Source: Streptococcus sp. HMSC074B11 | GTDB taxonomy: Bacteria > Bacillota > Bacilli > Lactobacillales > Streptococcaceae | Direction of reading: 5' to 3' | Assembly: GCF_001808705.1 (NCBI RefSeq) | Contig: NZ_KV794302.1 | Coordinates: 48,458-99,815 of the forward strand | Length of the DNA: 51,358 nt | Shown: one piece after another, positions 7,941 to 16,324 of the stretch | Numbering within the stretch: the stretch's first letter is position 1 | Layout of the letters: each line of letters opens with the position of its first letter | Translations under genes and position numbers: made by a program | The notes under the pieces: generated by a model | The model's input: the letters and a program-made list of their open reading frames with translations, nothing else | What the model was told of the DNA's origin: nothing | Databases searched by the model: none

Positions 7941-9971
7941 TTATTTTCCTTTCAATACGGCCATACTACCAGCTTCTTCTTTTTTATCCTGTCTTACTAA
8001 AATCAAGAGGGCATTAAGAGCAAACAAAGCTACAACTAGAGCGCTAATCAAGCCATCTCTCGTCAAAATACTAGATAGGATTAGACCAAGCAATAGAACT
8101 CCTACTTGCCCCAGTAAGTACTTACCATGAAGCTCATGGATTGTCATACCAGAGAGACGTTTGATCATGATCTCCCGTCTGAACTGCTCAAAATAGAGAA
8201 GATTCATGGAATCAAATAACAAAATAGCCGTCGACAGGGTCAAAATCGTCCCAATAAGGAGAGAGTAAAACTCCATCCGTTTGTCATTTAGTACCTTGGC
8301 AAAAAATAGTTGGCTTTTTACCAAGTAAGAGACCTTGTGATACATACCTTGCTCTTTTAGAGCTATGATGCTGTCTTGATATTGATCTAATTTCAAGGCA
8401 CTGTTAGCTGTCGTCCCCCATAACATCCCTGCAACAGGTCTTGTTCCAGTCGCTTGCGGTGTTAGGACTACAATTATAGGATCTTTTAGGTATTGACGAG
8501 TTGTCTTGTATCCATCGTTATAGAGAAAGCGTTCCTGTCCTTTCTCTGTAAAAGCTAGCGTTAACTGTGGAACATAGTGTTTCTGACTCGTCGCTTCTAC
8601 GCCTTCAGACGAAAAGCTTTGCAAGTAATCTGTAAATAATCCTTGGTAGTAGGAAGACTGCTCTCGCAAACTCTCAGGTAAGATCAGCCCAAACTCTCCC
8701 TCGGACAGGTTTTGCATCTTGTCCATAAACTCTGAAGAAACAGTAATCTTTTCTTCTGTTAGATAACGAGGAGAGACATAGATGGCATTCCCATTTGGGG
8801 TATAATCACTGAGGCGATGACCATCTGTATCCATATCTGCTCCGTTTGGAAAATTATCAACATTGCTTGTGATGTAAAAAGAATTGGTTTGATCCAAACG
8901 ATTCTGAATAAATTCCTGCCAAGCTCTGTTTGCCTTTCTACTTCCCTCTTCATCTGTCAAAGTACCAGCCAAACCAAAGGATAAGCGGTAACGGTCAGTC
9001 GATTGCTCCCACTTGTCGCTAGCTCTCTCCATCTCCCTCATTTCATGATAGTAGGGTAGAAGACTAGCTGCACTGCTACTCACCACTAACACTGCTAGTA
9101 ATTGACCTAGCATCATCAGACTCAACATGCGTTTAAGAGGGAGCTTCCCTTTAAGTAAGTCTATTAAACCATTTTCATGTAACCCTAATAGATAGACAAT
9201 ACTCAACAAGACTGAAATTCCCACTAAGGTTAACCCATAAAATAGTAAACTGAGCAACAAAATCTGCACGGTCACTATAAATACAGCAGCCTGATACCAC
9301 AATATTCCCAAGCCCAACAGACTAGAAAATAACATTGATAAGAAAATTTCTCGCAAATCCTCTATAACAGGCCTAAGAGTTACCCCAAGCAAACTTTCTC
9401 CAGAAATCAAGCGAATACCTGCCTGACGAAGGGATTTAATTCTATAAATCAAGGCCAGGCTCATAAAGGTTAGTAGAAAAACAGCTAGACTTAGTAAGCC
9501 CATAGGGGTGGTCGCCAAGAGAAGGACCATTGAAAATGACTCTGTTCTTTTCGAGACAAAACCATTATAACCAAGTTCTTTCAGGGTGGTCTGTAAACTT
9601 ACTCCATCCAAACTCCCTGACACAATCAAGTAAGAACCTGATAAATCACTGGTTTCAGCACTCTCCTTGGAGGAAATGGTCAAACCTGTTGGGAGTTCAC
9701 CTTCTCCATAAGTAGCATAGGAAAAACGAGTCTCTCCAGCCTCATTTGGCTCCACAATCCGTCGTGCGATGAGACTATCCTGTTCTTTTGCTAGTTTTGT
9801 TAAAGTTTCTGTCACTGTTTCACGACTAGCTACCGGCTGATCTACAGCAGTACCTAGTACATCTACAGTAGGATAATCTCCAAACAAAATCTCTTCTTGC
9901 TTATCAACTAAATTCATCACCATATAAAGCGACAGCAAAATTGTTGATATAAAAATAAACAGTCGTTTCAT
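7941..9971 (-). CDS. bacteriocin-associated integral membrane protein (DUF1430 type)
   Basis: A 676-residue membrane protein. Hydrophobic segments lie at residues ~5-18, ~150-180, three to four between ~210 and ~300, and three near the C-terminus (from ~580). A large extracellular region lies between ~310 and ~575. This is the layout of the putative immunity/permease proteins that accompany lactococcin-972-like bacteriocins. The ATG at 9969-9971 is chosen because GGAGG lies 5 nt upstream; the adjacent ATG at 9972-9974 would be only 2 nt from it. It is co-transcribed with the ATPase from the promoter at 10077-10105. Confidence 0.8.
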   Translation of the reverse strand: MKRLFIFISTILLSLYMVMNLVDKQEEILFGDYPTVDVLGTAVDQPVASRETVTETLTKLAKEQDSLIARRIVEPNEAGETRFSYATYGEGELPTGLTISSKESAETSDLSGSYLIVSGSLDGVSLQTTLKELGYNGFVSKRTESFSMVLLLATTPMGLLSLAVFLLTFMSLALIYRIKSLRQAGIRLISGESLLGVTLRPVIEDLREIFLSMLFSSLLGLGILWYQAAVFIVTVQILLLSLLFYGLTLVGISVLLSIVYLLGLHENGLIDLLKGKLPLKRMLSLMMLGQLLAVLVVSSSAASLLPYYHEMREMERASDKWEQSTDRYRLSFGLAGTLTDEEGSRKANRAWQEFIQNRLDQTNSFYITSNVDNFPNGADMDTDGHRLSDYTPNGNAIYVSPRYLTEEKITVSSEFMDKMQNLSEGEFGLILPESLREQSSYYQGLFTDYLQSFSSEGVEATSQKHYVPQLTLAFTEKGQERFLYNDGYKTTRQYLKDPIIVVLTPQATGTRPVAGMLWGTTANSALKLDQYQDSIIALKEQGMYHKVSYLVKSQLFFAKVLNDKRMEFYSLLIGTILTLSTAILLFDSMNLLYFEQFRREIMIKRLSGMTIHELHGKYLLGQVGVLLLGLILSSILTRDGLISALVVALFALNALLILVRQDKKEEAGSMAVLKGK

Positions 9972-10076
9972 CATTTCCTCCAAAAAGTTACTTGGTCACT
10001 TAGTGTGAAGGTGCCCACAGTCACTGTTATGCTAAGATACTGATTCAATTCTTTCCTCTACCATATCTTCAAGTAT

Positions 10077-10105
10077 ATTATAATCTTTTTTTCTACCACT
10101 ATCAA
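10077..10105 (-). promoter_or_regulatory. sigma-A promoter for the bacteriocin ABC locus
   Basis: On the minus strand TTGATA (10100-10105), a 17-nt spacer and a perfect TATAAT (10077-10082) lie ~105 nt upstream of the membrane-protein start. Confidence 0.8.
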
Positions 10106-10159
10106 TGACATCAATGTCCTTAAAATCTAACCATCTCTTGTCATTTTTAGCTTATATCT

Positions 10160-10193
10160 AAAAAAACAGCTCTAAAGACGAACTTTAGAACTG
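10160..10193 (-). terminator. terminator of the PlcR-like regulator
   Basis: An 11-bp imperfect stem (CAGCTCTAAAG / CTTTAGAACTG, 10167-10193) is followed on the minus strand by a U-tract. Confidence 0.8.
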
Positions 10194-10238
10194 ATTCAAG
10201 ATTAAAACAGGGACATTTTTGTCGTTATTCCACTATTT

Positions 10239-11138
10239 TTATAAATATTTTTTAACATCTTCCTGCCACTCTTCTGTTAATTTTTTTACCAAAAAATCCT
10301 TACCAATTAAATGAGAAAAGGTTTTAGAAGACTGATAAAATGACTCAGCTAAACTAAAATCTCTTTTTTCTCTTAATGCTTGTTTCCACAAAAACATAAA
10401 CACAAGAGGTTTCTTTTGATAATCTTGAGTTCTATCCATTATTTCCTGTAAGCAGGACAAGTAGTCATTAAAACAATCAGTCAATTCTACCTTTTCAAGA
10501 CAACACATCCCTGCGATAAGGGTATCTCTTATTATAAAAAAATTTTCCAATCGAGTTATTTCCTTCTGCTTTGCAAGAAGTGACATAATTTTCTCAATTT
10601 GATTCACAAATTTAGCAAGATCTTTTCTAATAAGCATTTGATAGAAAAACAAACGAATCAATAAAATATCGTTTACTGAATAAGCCTCTTTTTCTGTAAT
10701 TTCATGCATATTTTCCTCAAGTATCAATTCAGCATATTCAGGTCTCCTAGTTCTAGAGGTATCCAAACTTGCCTGTAGTACTTCACATGCCAGCTGTTCT
10801 TCTTTAGGAAGCTTATCAAAATATGTTTTATAAATTTCTTCCAAGCAAGCTTCCTTCTTATCATACTCCTCTTCTTTACCATAGATTGGTTCACGTAAAA
10901 TCTGGTATTTCAGCTCTAAGTAACCAGAGGGAAGGGCTGTGAAATCTGGCATAAGACTATAAGCCGGAACTCCTAAACGGCGTGCAATATAGTCTAGCTT
11001 AGGAAGACTTGGTTGTGAAGCGCCACTTTCGATTCGCGATAGTTGACGAACCGTCAGTTCTTGCTCATCTCCACAGAAATCTGGACGGCTAATCCCTTTC
11101 TCTAGTCGAATTTCTTTAATTCTGTGACCAATTGACAT
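10239..11138 (-). CDS. PlcR-like (RRNPP family) transcriptional regulator
   Basis: This 299-residue protein has an N-terminal helix-turn-helix (residues ~5-60: HRIKEIRLEKGISRPDFC, then LTVRQLSRIESGASQPSLP) and an all-helical TPR-like remainder. That is the build of peptide-sensing regulators of the Rgg/PlcR/PrgX group. The ATG at 11136-11138 follows AGGAGGTGTAGA; the longer open frame upstream is not supported. It sits just upstream of the bacteriocin ABC locus and is likely to control it, but no pheromone gene is evident and this is an inference. Confidence 0.8.
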   Translation of the reverse strand: MSIGHRIKEIRLEKGISRPDFCGDEQELTVRQLSRIESGASQPSLPKLDYIARRLGVPAYSLMPDFTALPSGYLELKYQILREPIYGKEEEYDKKEACLEEIYKTYFDKLPKEEQLACEVLQASLDTSRTRRPEYAELILEENMHEITEKEAYSVNDILLIRLFFYQMLIRKDLAKFVNQIEKIMSLLAKQKEITRLENFFIIRDTLIAGMCCLEKVELTDCFNDYLSCLQEIMDRTQDYQKKPLVFMFLWKQALREKRDFSLAESFYQSSKTFSHLIGKDFLVKKLTEEWQEDVKKYL

Positions 11139-11212
11139 TCTACACCTCCTCTTATACCTTATTCGAAAAAAACACTTTGAAAATCGAGTGATTTTACAGG
11201 CTACACTCACAC

Positions 11213-11773
11213 CTACTCATAAGATTTCATAACATCTTCAACTTCTGCCAAGCTAATGCCAAATAATTCCAAACGTTTAAGGAGTTGTTTCCCATTGGAA
11301 TAACCGATACGAAGGCTATCTCCTAGATATTCTCTGCGTTTTCGGCTATCTGCCCCGGCTAGAAAACCAAGACGAATCAAGTCACTACGGCTAATATCAA
11401 AGTCACTTTCTACTTCAAACTGCTCAGTTACTTGTTCTAGTGCTGTCTTCAAGTCTTCGTAACTGGCATGCTCGATTCCCAGAGAACGTCCCTTGGTCTT
11501 GGACTTAGGTACTGCCTCATCACGTTTGAGAAAAGCGTGCTGAACTGTCGGAATGGTCGTCATAATCATGCGACGGATTCGCTCCCCATTATAGTCAGGG
11601 TCTGTAAAAACAATCACCCCATGACGTTGGTGTAGACGTTGGATACGCTCAAGGTCCTGCTCATTGATAGCAGAACCACGAGTCTCATAGGTTTCAACAT
11701 CAAAGTAGCGTTTTAAATTAGCCGTATCATCGCGTCCTTCAACTACGATGACTTGGGAAATTTTCTCTTTCAT
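11213..11773 (-). CDS. rnmV: ribonuclease M5
   Basis: This 186-residue TOPRIM-domain nuclease makes the final cuts in 5S rRNA maturation. The TOPRIM motifs are plain: VIVVEGRDDTANL (catalytic Glu) and IVFTDPDYNGERIRR (Asp-x-Asp). Its start overlaps the tatD stop by 4 nt (ATGA), so it is translationally coupled to tatD and now depends on the promoter context set by the inserted element upstream. Confidence 0.95.
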   Translation of the reverse strand: MKEKISQVIVVEGRDDTANLKRYFDVETYETRGSAINEQDLERIQRLHQRHGVIVFTDPDYNGERIRRMIMTTIPTVQHAFLKRDEAVPKSKTKGRSLGIEHASYEDLKTALEQVTEQFEVESDFDISRSDLIRLGFLAGADSRKRREYLGDSLRIGYSNGKQLLKRLELFGISLAEVEDVMKSYE

Positions 11774-12549
11774 GATTTACGTTCCAATCCAAAGATGCCT
11801 TCTGCATTGGCACTTGTCACAGCTGCCAAATCTTCTGTTGTCATACCACGCAAGTCCGCAATAAAGTCTACTACATAGCGCGTGTAAGCTGTCTTATTCT
11901 CACGCCCACGCTTGGGTACTGGGGCTAAATAAGGTGCATCCGTTTCTACCAAGATCTTATCCAAGGGTAACTCTTTAGCTGCTTCCTGAATATCTGTCGC
12001 CTTCTTGAAGGTCACCACTCCAGAAAAGGAAATAGTCATACCAAGATCTACAAACTTCTCGGCCCACTCCAGAGAACCTGAAAAGGAGTGCATAATCCCT
12101 CCACAAGGTCCGACTCCTTCGCTCTTAATAATCTCATAAGTATCTTCAAGCGCATCACGGGTGTGAACCACAAAAGGTAAATCCAGTTCCTTAGACAGCT
12201 GGATCTGACGACGGAAAACTTGCTCCTGCACTTCTTTAGGGGCTGTCATCCAGTGATAGTCCAAACCAATCTCCCCCAAGGCAACAACTTTTGGATGTTT
12301 TAGTTTTTCTAGCAAGTAATTCTCAACTTCCTCTGAATAGGTCCCTGCCTCTGTTGGATGCCAACCAATCGTCGCATAGAGTTGGTCATACTTATCTACT
12401 AGTTCTAAGGCACGTTCAATGGTTGGTTTATCAAAACCAACAATATTCATCCGAGTTACGCCCATTTCAGCTGCTAAAGCCAGTTCTTCTTCCTCACGTC
12501 CCAAAAACTCTTCCACATTCAAGTGGGTATGTGTATCAAAAATATCCAA
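11770..12549 (-). CDS. tatD: TatD-family metal-dependent DNase, start codon supplied by the integrated element
   Basis: This 259-residue TIM-barrel hydrolase has the metal-binding DTHTHLN at the N-terminus, GEIGLDYHW, FVVHTRDA and the C-terminal VETDAPYLAP. The present reading frame starts with TTG at 12547-12549 (TTG GAT ATT TTT GAT), with AAGGA about 9 nt upstream. Both the TTG and the ribosome-binding site belong to the integrated element. The native start (ATG ATT TTT GAT) is at 19504-19506, on the other side of the element. The protein keeps its full length with two altered N-terminal residues. Confidence 0.9.
   Translation of the reverse strand: MDIFDTHTHLNVEEFLGREEEELALAAEMGVTRMNIVGFDKPTIERALELVDKYDQLYATIGWHPTEAGTYSEEVENYLLEKLKHPKVVALGEIGLDYHWMTAPKEVQEQVFRRQIQLSKELDLPFVVHTRDALEDTYEIIKSEGVGPCGGIMHSFSGSLEWAEKFVDLGMTISFSGVVTFKKATDIQEAAKELPLDKILVETDAPYLAPVPKRGRENKTAYTRYVVDFIADLRGMTTEDLAAVTSANAEGIFGLERKS
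12527..12543. repeat. attL of the tatD element
   Basis: The 17-bp sequence GTATGTGTATCAAAAAT matches attR at 19487-19503 at 16 of 17 positions. The identical core is GTATCAAAAAT (12533-12543). It lies within codons 3-8 of tatD. Confidence 0.88.
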
Positions 12550-12648
12550 ACTATATTTCCTTCTCTTTCCTCAATATTCCTTAACTACCAGAAGAAAAGA
12601 ATTTCTTTCTTCTATACTTCCCTATATTTCCTCTAGTTTCTATTCACT

Positions 12649-12679
12649 TTGGTTAGTACTTGGTTAGTTCTATGGTTAG
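12649..12679. repeat. integrase arm-site-like direct repeats, left end
   Basis: TTGGTTAG occurs at 12649-12656 and 12660-12667, with a TGGTTAG variant at 12673-12679, between attL and the integrase stop. The same motif recurs at the right end (19415-19434). Such arm repeats are typical of tyrosine-recombinase attP sites. Confidence 0.65.
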
Positions 12680-12682
12680 CAT

Positions 12683-13822
12683 CTACAGATGAATTTGATT
12701 AAGTTTCTCTCTCAATTCATCCTGTATATTTTTTGTTACATGACTATAGATCCTTAAAGTGATAGATTCATCTCTATGTCCAACTCGCTCCATAATAGCC
12801 TTTATGGGTATCCCTAGTTCAGCCAACAAACTAATATGAGAATGTCTAAGCATGTGAATATTATAGGATCTGTGCCCACCTAACACTACTTCACAAATAT
12901 TTTTGATAAATCTATATAACAAAGGTTGTCTCATAATGTTACCTTGCTCAGTCACAAAGATGAACTCCTCATCAAAACAGTTACTACGAAAGTACTCGAT
13001 AATTTCCAAGCAACGTTCACTTAGTACTATCGTCCTTACAGAACCTATTGTTTTCGTTGTCTGTAAGATTCTCTCATCATATCCATGAGCAACATAATCT
13101 ATAGTATGATCAATTGTTAAAAGATTCGCTTTGAAGTTTACATCTTGATAGCGAACCCCTATAAACTCTGCGAAACGAAGACCAGTTAAAAAGATAAATT
13201 CCATTGCCAAAGCATAACGCTTATCTTTATTGTGACTTTCACAATACGATAGAACCTGTCCTAGTTCCTCTCTACTAATGAAATTAGCCTTAGCTTTTTG
13301 CAACTTCTCGTAGTCCGCTTTCTGCTTCGGAATTACCACCCCTTTAACTGGTGAGTCAGAAATATATCCGACCTTTACAGCATAATCAAAGATACCATTC
13401 AAGTAAATTTTTCGATTTTTTCTTGTTGAATTTTGAACATTCAAATTCATTAGATATGTTTGAACTAGCTGAGTGGTGTAATCTGATATTCTCAAATTTC
13501 CTACTATTCCCATGAAAAGCTCTAAACTTTTCATCTCACTTCTATAACTAGAAGATTTTATCTCACTGGAACGAATAGTTTTCCATTCTTCCAATAGTTG
13601 ACTGAAATCCATTTCTTCTAGTTGTTTCTTTTCAACTTCCTCTTTTGTAGGGGCTGTTAGAAGTTTTTCAATTTTTAGCGCTAAACGACGTTTTGCTTCT
13701 GCTTGAGAAACTCTAGATTTTGATTTTAGAGTCACAGAGACTTGTTTCCACTTTTCCTCTCGTTCATGATAGAATTTCTCATAATAACGGTATTTCCCAT
13801 TATCCAATTCTTTAAAAAACAT
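12683..13822 (-). CDS. int: tyrosine recombinase/integrase of the tatD element
   Basis: A 379-residue site-specific recombinase. The N-terminus (FFKELDNGKYRYYEKF) is an AP2-like arm-binding segment, residues ~75-170 a core-binding domain, and ~185-375 the catalytic domain. Catalytic residues are visible: Arg in LTGLRFAEFIGVRY, HMLRHSH (His-x-x-Arg), VGHRDESIT (His) and the nucleophile Tyr in RIYSHVT. The start follows AAGGAGAAAAA. It is the gene next to attL and should cut and join at the tatD core. Confidence 0.93.
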   Translation of the reverse strand: MFFKELDNGKYRYYEKFYHEREEKWKQVSVTLKSKSRVSQAEAKRRLALKIEKLLTAPTKEEVEKKQLEEMDFSQLLEEWKTIRSSEIKSSSYRSEMKSLELFMGIVGNLRISDYTTQLVQTYLMNLNVQNSTRKNRKIYLNGIFDYAVKVGYISDSPVKGVVIPKQKADYEKLQKAKANFISREELGQVLSYCESHNKDKRYALAMEFIFLTGLRFAEFIGVRYQDVNFKANLLTIDHTIDYVAHGYDERILQTTKTIGSVRTIVLSERCLEIIEYFRSNCFDEEFIFVTEQGNIMRQPLLYRFIKNICEVVLGGHRSYNIHMLRHSHISLLAELGIPIKAIMERVGHRDESITLRIYSHVTKNIQDELREKLNQIHL

Positions 13823-13850
13823 TTTTTCTCCTTGTACTTTTAAAGCAAAG

Positions 13851-13897
13851 GAAAGCTATGTAGCATAGCTTAATTATAACATAACTACATAGCTTCC
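13851..13897 (-). promoter_or_regulatory. inverted repeat between xis and int
   Basis: GAAAGCTATGTAG (13851-13863) and CTACATAGCTTCC (13885-13897) form a long near-perfect inverted repeat around a TATAAT-containing loop, between the Xis-like gene and int. It could act as a terminator-like barrier or as an operator with an internal int promoter. Confidence 0.45.
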
Positions 13898-14094
13898 TCA
13901 TATTTCTTTTGTTTATACTGCAAAAATTCCTTATAGCCTTCAACATCTATATATACCCTCTTATGAGAAGGCTTTAAAATGTATCCTTGGAATTTTTCAT
14001 TTCGTCGCATCTCTGTTAGATCATTATTTAAGGTTTTTAGCGGAATATCAAATAATTCCGTAATCCCTCTCTTGCTTTTATATATATTTTCCAT
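13885..14094 (-). CDS. excisionase-like small protein
   Basis: A 69-residue basic protein. Its N-terminus (YKSKRGITELFDIPLKTLNNDLTEMRRN) reads as a helix-turn-helix, followed by a wing-like segment (HKRVYIDVEGYKEFLQYKQ). Size and position directly upstream of int fit a recombination directionality factor. No specific family was recognised, so Xis is assigned by position and fold type. Confidence 0.6.
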   Translation of the reverse strand: MENIYKSKRGITELFDIPLKTLNNDLTEMRRNEKFQGYILKPSHKRVYIDVEGYKEFLQYKQKKYEEAM

Positions 14095-14145
14095 AAAATT
14101 CTCCTATTTTGATATAATAGGGATGGTAAAAGACATTTTCTTTTA

Positions 14146-14997
14146 TTACCTACTTAGCTTGTCAGTTGCTCCGCTAAAAGTATCTGACAGGCTTTTTATA
14201 TTATCGTAAAACTCCGTAGTATATTCTTTTACACCATGAGGAGTTTCATGTTTTGTGGTACGTGAAAATGTCGGAGGACTGTTAATTTTATAAGTTTCCA
14301 TAAGCTCACCCTTTGTTGTTGTAATTTCCAAAGGCTTTTCAATTCCTCTGCTAGTTCGATAAATTCTGGTACCCTTGGGATACATATATAGGCGAGCACC
14401 TTTTATAATTGCTTTGTTCTGTGAACTCTCATCACCTATCTGCAAATTAGATAAATAAGCAATCAAATAATTCCCAACCTTATCAGCTCTTTTTAACCTC
14501 TTGGTCTTTGTAAAACCTTTCCCCCACATCCTAGCAAGGTCATTGTTAGGAATTATTAGTTCGGAATCGTTCTTTAATAACACATGCAAATGCCACCTTC
14601 CACTAGCTTGCGGTTCAATGACCGTAATATAATCAACATTTCCAAACTGATTACGAATGCGTCGAATGAACGCTTTGAAATCCATGTAAACTATTGCTGT
14701 TTCGGTAACATGGTCTCGATAAGTCAACGTTATCCATAACTGGTTGATACCTCCCGTAAAATTGTGAGCTACTAGACGGCGTAGTTTTTTCATAGTCTGT
14801 TTAGTAGACTTCAAATTATCGAGCCGTGTACTACTGGAAGTATCCATATCATGAATTTCTCCAGTATCAAGATTTACATAACGCTTACCTTCTATCACTT
14901 TGATAGTTTGTTCTTGTTGACCGTTAGCGGTTGTCATTTCGATCGTATTACCATACACGTAACTTTTTACTATCTTACCATGTTCTATTCGCTTCAT
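14146..14997 (-). CDS. rep: HUH rolling-circle replication initiator/relaxase-like protein
   Basis: A 283-residue protein with the three motifs of HUH endonucleases: ITLTY (residues 89-93), WHLHVLL (135-141, the metal-binding His-hydrophobic-His) and NYLIAYLSN (176-184, with two candidate nucleophile tyrosines). Such enzymes nick one strand at an origin and start rolling-circle replication or transfer. It has only a weak ribosome-binding site (AGG). A 236-nt hairpin-rich region upstream may contain its target. Confidence 0.8.
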   Translation of the reverse strand: MKRIEHGKIVKSYVYGNTIEMTTANGQQEQTIKVIEGKRYVNLDTGEIHDMDTSSSTRLDNLKSTKQTMKKLRRLVAHNFTGGINQLWITLTYRDHVTETAIVYMDFKAFIRRIRNQFGNVDYITVIEPQASGRWHLHVLLKNDSELIIPNNDLARMWGKGFTKTKRLKRADKVGNYLIAYLSNLQIGDESSQNKAIIKGARLYMYPKGTRIYRTSRGIEKPLEITTTKGELMETYKINSPPTFSRTTKHETPHGVKEYTTEFYDNIKSLSDTFSGATDKLSR

Positions 14998-15035
14998 ATT
15001 TTTGCCTATATAAATATGCTTTTGTGCTTTTGTTT

Positions 15036-15058
15036 GACGCTTATCAAGTTAAGGCGTC
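15036..15058. repeat. hairpin upstream of the element-1 rep gene
   Basis: GACGCTTA / TAAGGCGTC can pair with one bulged base in the rep leader. It may be part of a replication origin or a leader structure. Confidence 0.4.
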
Positions 15059-15137
15059 GCACTATCGATGATTAAATTCAAATTTATTCCATGATTTATT
15101 GACAATAGGGACCCTAAGATTATAAAACTGATTGTGT

Positions 15138-15167
15138 CGGCACGGCGAACAAAGTTCGACCGCACCG
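15138..15167. other. candidate rolling-circle origin hairpin (element 1)
   Basis: CGG-CA-CGG-CGAAC, a 3-nt AAA loop, then GTTCG-A-CCG-CA-CCG form a GC-rich symmetrical hairpin in an otherwise AT-rich gap between the 188-residue gene and rep. Nicking targets of HUH initiators are often in such structures. The nick site cannot be placed from sequence alone. Confidence 0.45.
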
Positions 15168-15233
15168 CCCCAACCAGTCTAATCTATCTTAGCCTATTAT
15201 CAACAACTTTCACGGCATAAAGAATTTAACCGT

Positions 15234-15800
15234 CTAAGACCACGGATGTTTCAATTTGAACAACGCCCCTTTAATCGTTCGTCTATCTGATTCATTACAT
15301 ATGATGAATACTAGATAGCGTAACCCATGCTTTACATATAGATCAGCAAGACCATGAAGAGCATATTTGTGCAAATAAAAGATCCAGGTATCCTTTATTC
15401 TTAATAAAACGTCTGAATCTATCTCTCCAAACACTTGAAACCGAAAAACTACACACTTAGCTTCAAATTCTCGAATCCCATGGTTTTCAATTGCACATAA
15501 AGGAACTCTTTCATCTGATACATGCACTCTCTGAATTGACTTACTCCCATCAGCTTGATCAACTTCCTGCTCCTCATAAATCGGAGATAGCGTATATGCA
15601 AACTGATTTTCTTGAATATTCTCTTTCACTAATTCTATGAGTGCGTTTTGCGTAGTAACTATAAAACTATCCCAGTTTTTTTGCTTTTCTTCAATCTGGG
15701 CTTTCCTCTGGTACTCTTGAAGTTTGCTACTACAAAGATGATAAACTTTCTTAATACCTTCAAAAATCTTCACAGGTATTTCCTCGATAAACGATGGCAT
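15234..15800 (-). CDS. unknown protein of the element-1 replication module (188 aa)
   Basis: Not recognised. The N-terminal ~70 residues are charged and helical. A middle part (VHVSDERVPLCAIENHGIREFEAKCVVFRFQ) and C-terminal part (YLVFIICNESDRRTI) look like a mixed alpha/beta domain. The ATG at 15798-15800 follows AAGGAGATCAAT. It lies 19 nt after the 121-residue gene and upstream of rep on the same strand, so it is probably co-transcribed with the replication genes. Confidence 0.65.
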   Translation of the reverse strand: MPSFIEEIPVKIFEGIKKVYHLCSSKLQEYQRKAQIEEKQKNWDSFIVTTQNALIELVKENIQENQFAYTLSPIYEEQEVDQADGSKSIQRVHVSDERVPLCAIENHGIREFEAKCVVFRFQVFGEIDSDVLLRIKDTWIFYLHKYALHGLADLYVKHGLRYLVFIICNESDRRTIKGALFKLKHPWS

Positions 15801-15819
15801 ATTGATCTCCTTTATAGTC

Positions 15820-16185
15820 TTATAGTTCGACAACTTCATTGACTTTTGCAGTCAAACTAAGCTGATTACGATACTCTCCGTACACAACTGCCTTCTCAAT
15901 GCCTACAATTTCTACTGCTGTGAGCATTGGTTGAAACGAGTCATAATCCTTCAACGATGCAAATGGAACCTTTATTGTAAGCTTCTCCCCGGTATTGTTG
16001 TGTTCGTTGGGATAATCACTTTCATCAGAAAAGATAAGCACGCCTACCTTTACCCCTTTTTCAATTTCTGAACCAGTCTCACTTCTTTCTATCCACCTTG
16101 TAGCGGAAATAAAACGTAACTCTTTGTGAGAAAGAAACAACTGAGCATTGAACGCTGTAAAATGCGACAAATTCTTAAGAGCCAT
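15820..16185 (-). CDS. unknown 121-aa protein, possible ssDNA-binding/OB-fold type
   Basis: A beta-rich protein with alternating hydrophobic strands (VKVGVLIFSDES, KLTIKVPF, AVVYGEYRNQLSLTAKVNEV) that suggests an OB-like barrel. It starts 3 nt after the 26-codon ORF. A protein of similar size occupies a comparable place beside the initiator in the second element (49025-49411). Accessory single-strand-binding proteins are common beside rolling-circle initiators, but that role here is an inference. Confidence 0.6.
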   Translation of the reverse strand: MALKNLSHFTAFNAQLFLSHKELRFISATRWIERSETGSEIEKGVKVGVLIFSDESDYPNEHNNTGEKLTIKVPFASLKDYDSFQPMLTAVEIVGIEKAVVYGEYRNQLSLTAKVNEVVEL

Positions 16186-16188
16186 AAT

Positions 16189-16269
16189 TTAAAACCTTCT
16201 TTCTAGAATTAAAAGCAAATCGTCTACTTTTAATAAAATAAACACTGTGACGATTACAGATAACAACAT
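16189..16269 (-). CDS. 26-aa hydrophobic peptide
   Basis: An ATG at 16267-16269 opens a 26-codon frame, MLLSVIVTVFILLKVDDLLL then ILERRF, which could span or lie along a membrane. AAGGAGG lies 11 nt upstream, and the stop is 3 nt before the 121-residue gene. Upstream TCTCCT and CCTCC strings can pair with the ribosome-binding site. It is either a small membrane peptide or a leader that couples translation of the next gene. Confidence 0.45.
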   Translation of the reverse strand: MLLSVIVTVFILLKVDDLLLILERRF

Positions 16270-16324
16270 TTAAAATTACACCTCCTTATCTATTAGGAGA
16301 AATTTCAACAGAATTCGGAGGAGA

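Noticed and set aside
10030..10066. Short frame MVEERIESVS in the leader of the bacteriocin ABC locus, as a PapR-like pheromone
   Set aside because: No ribosome-binding site, no secretion signal and acidic content unlike known signalling peptides.
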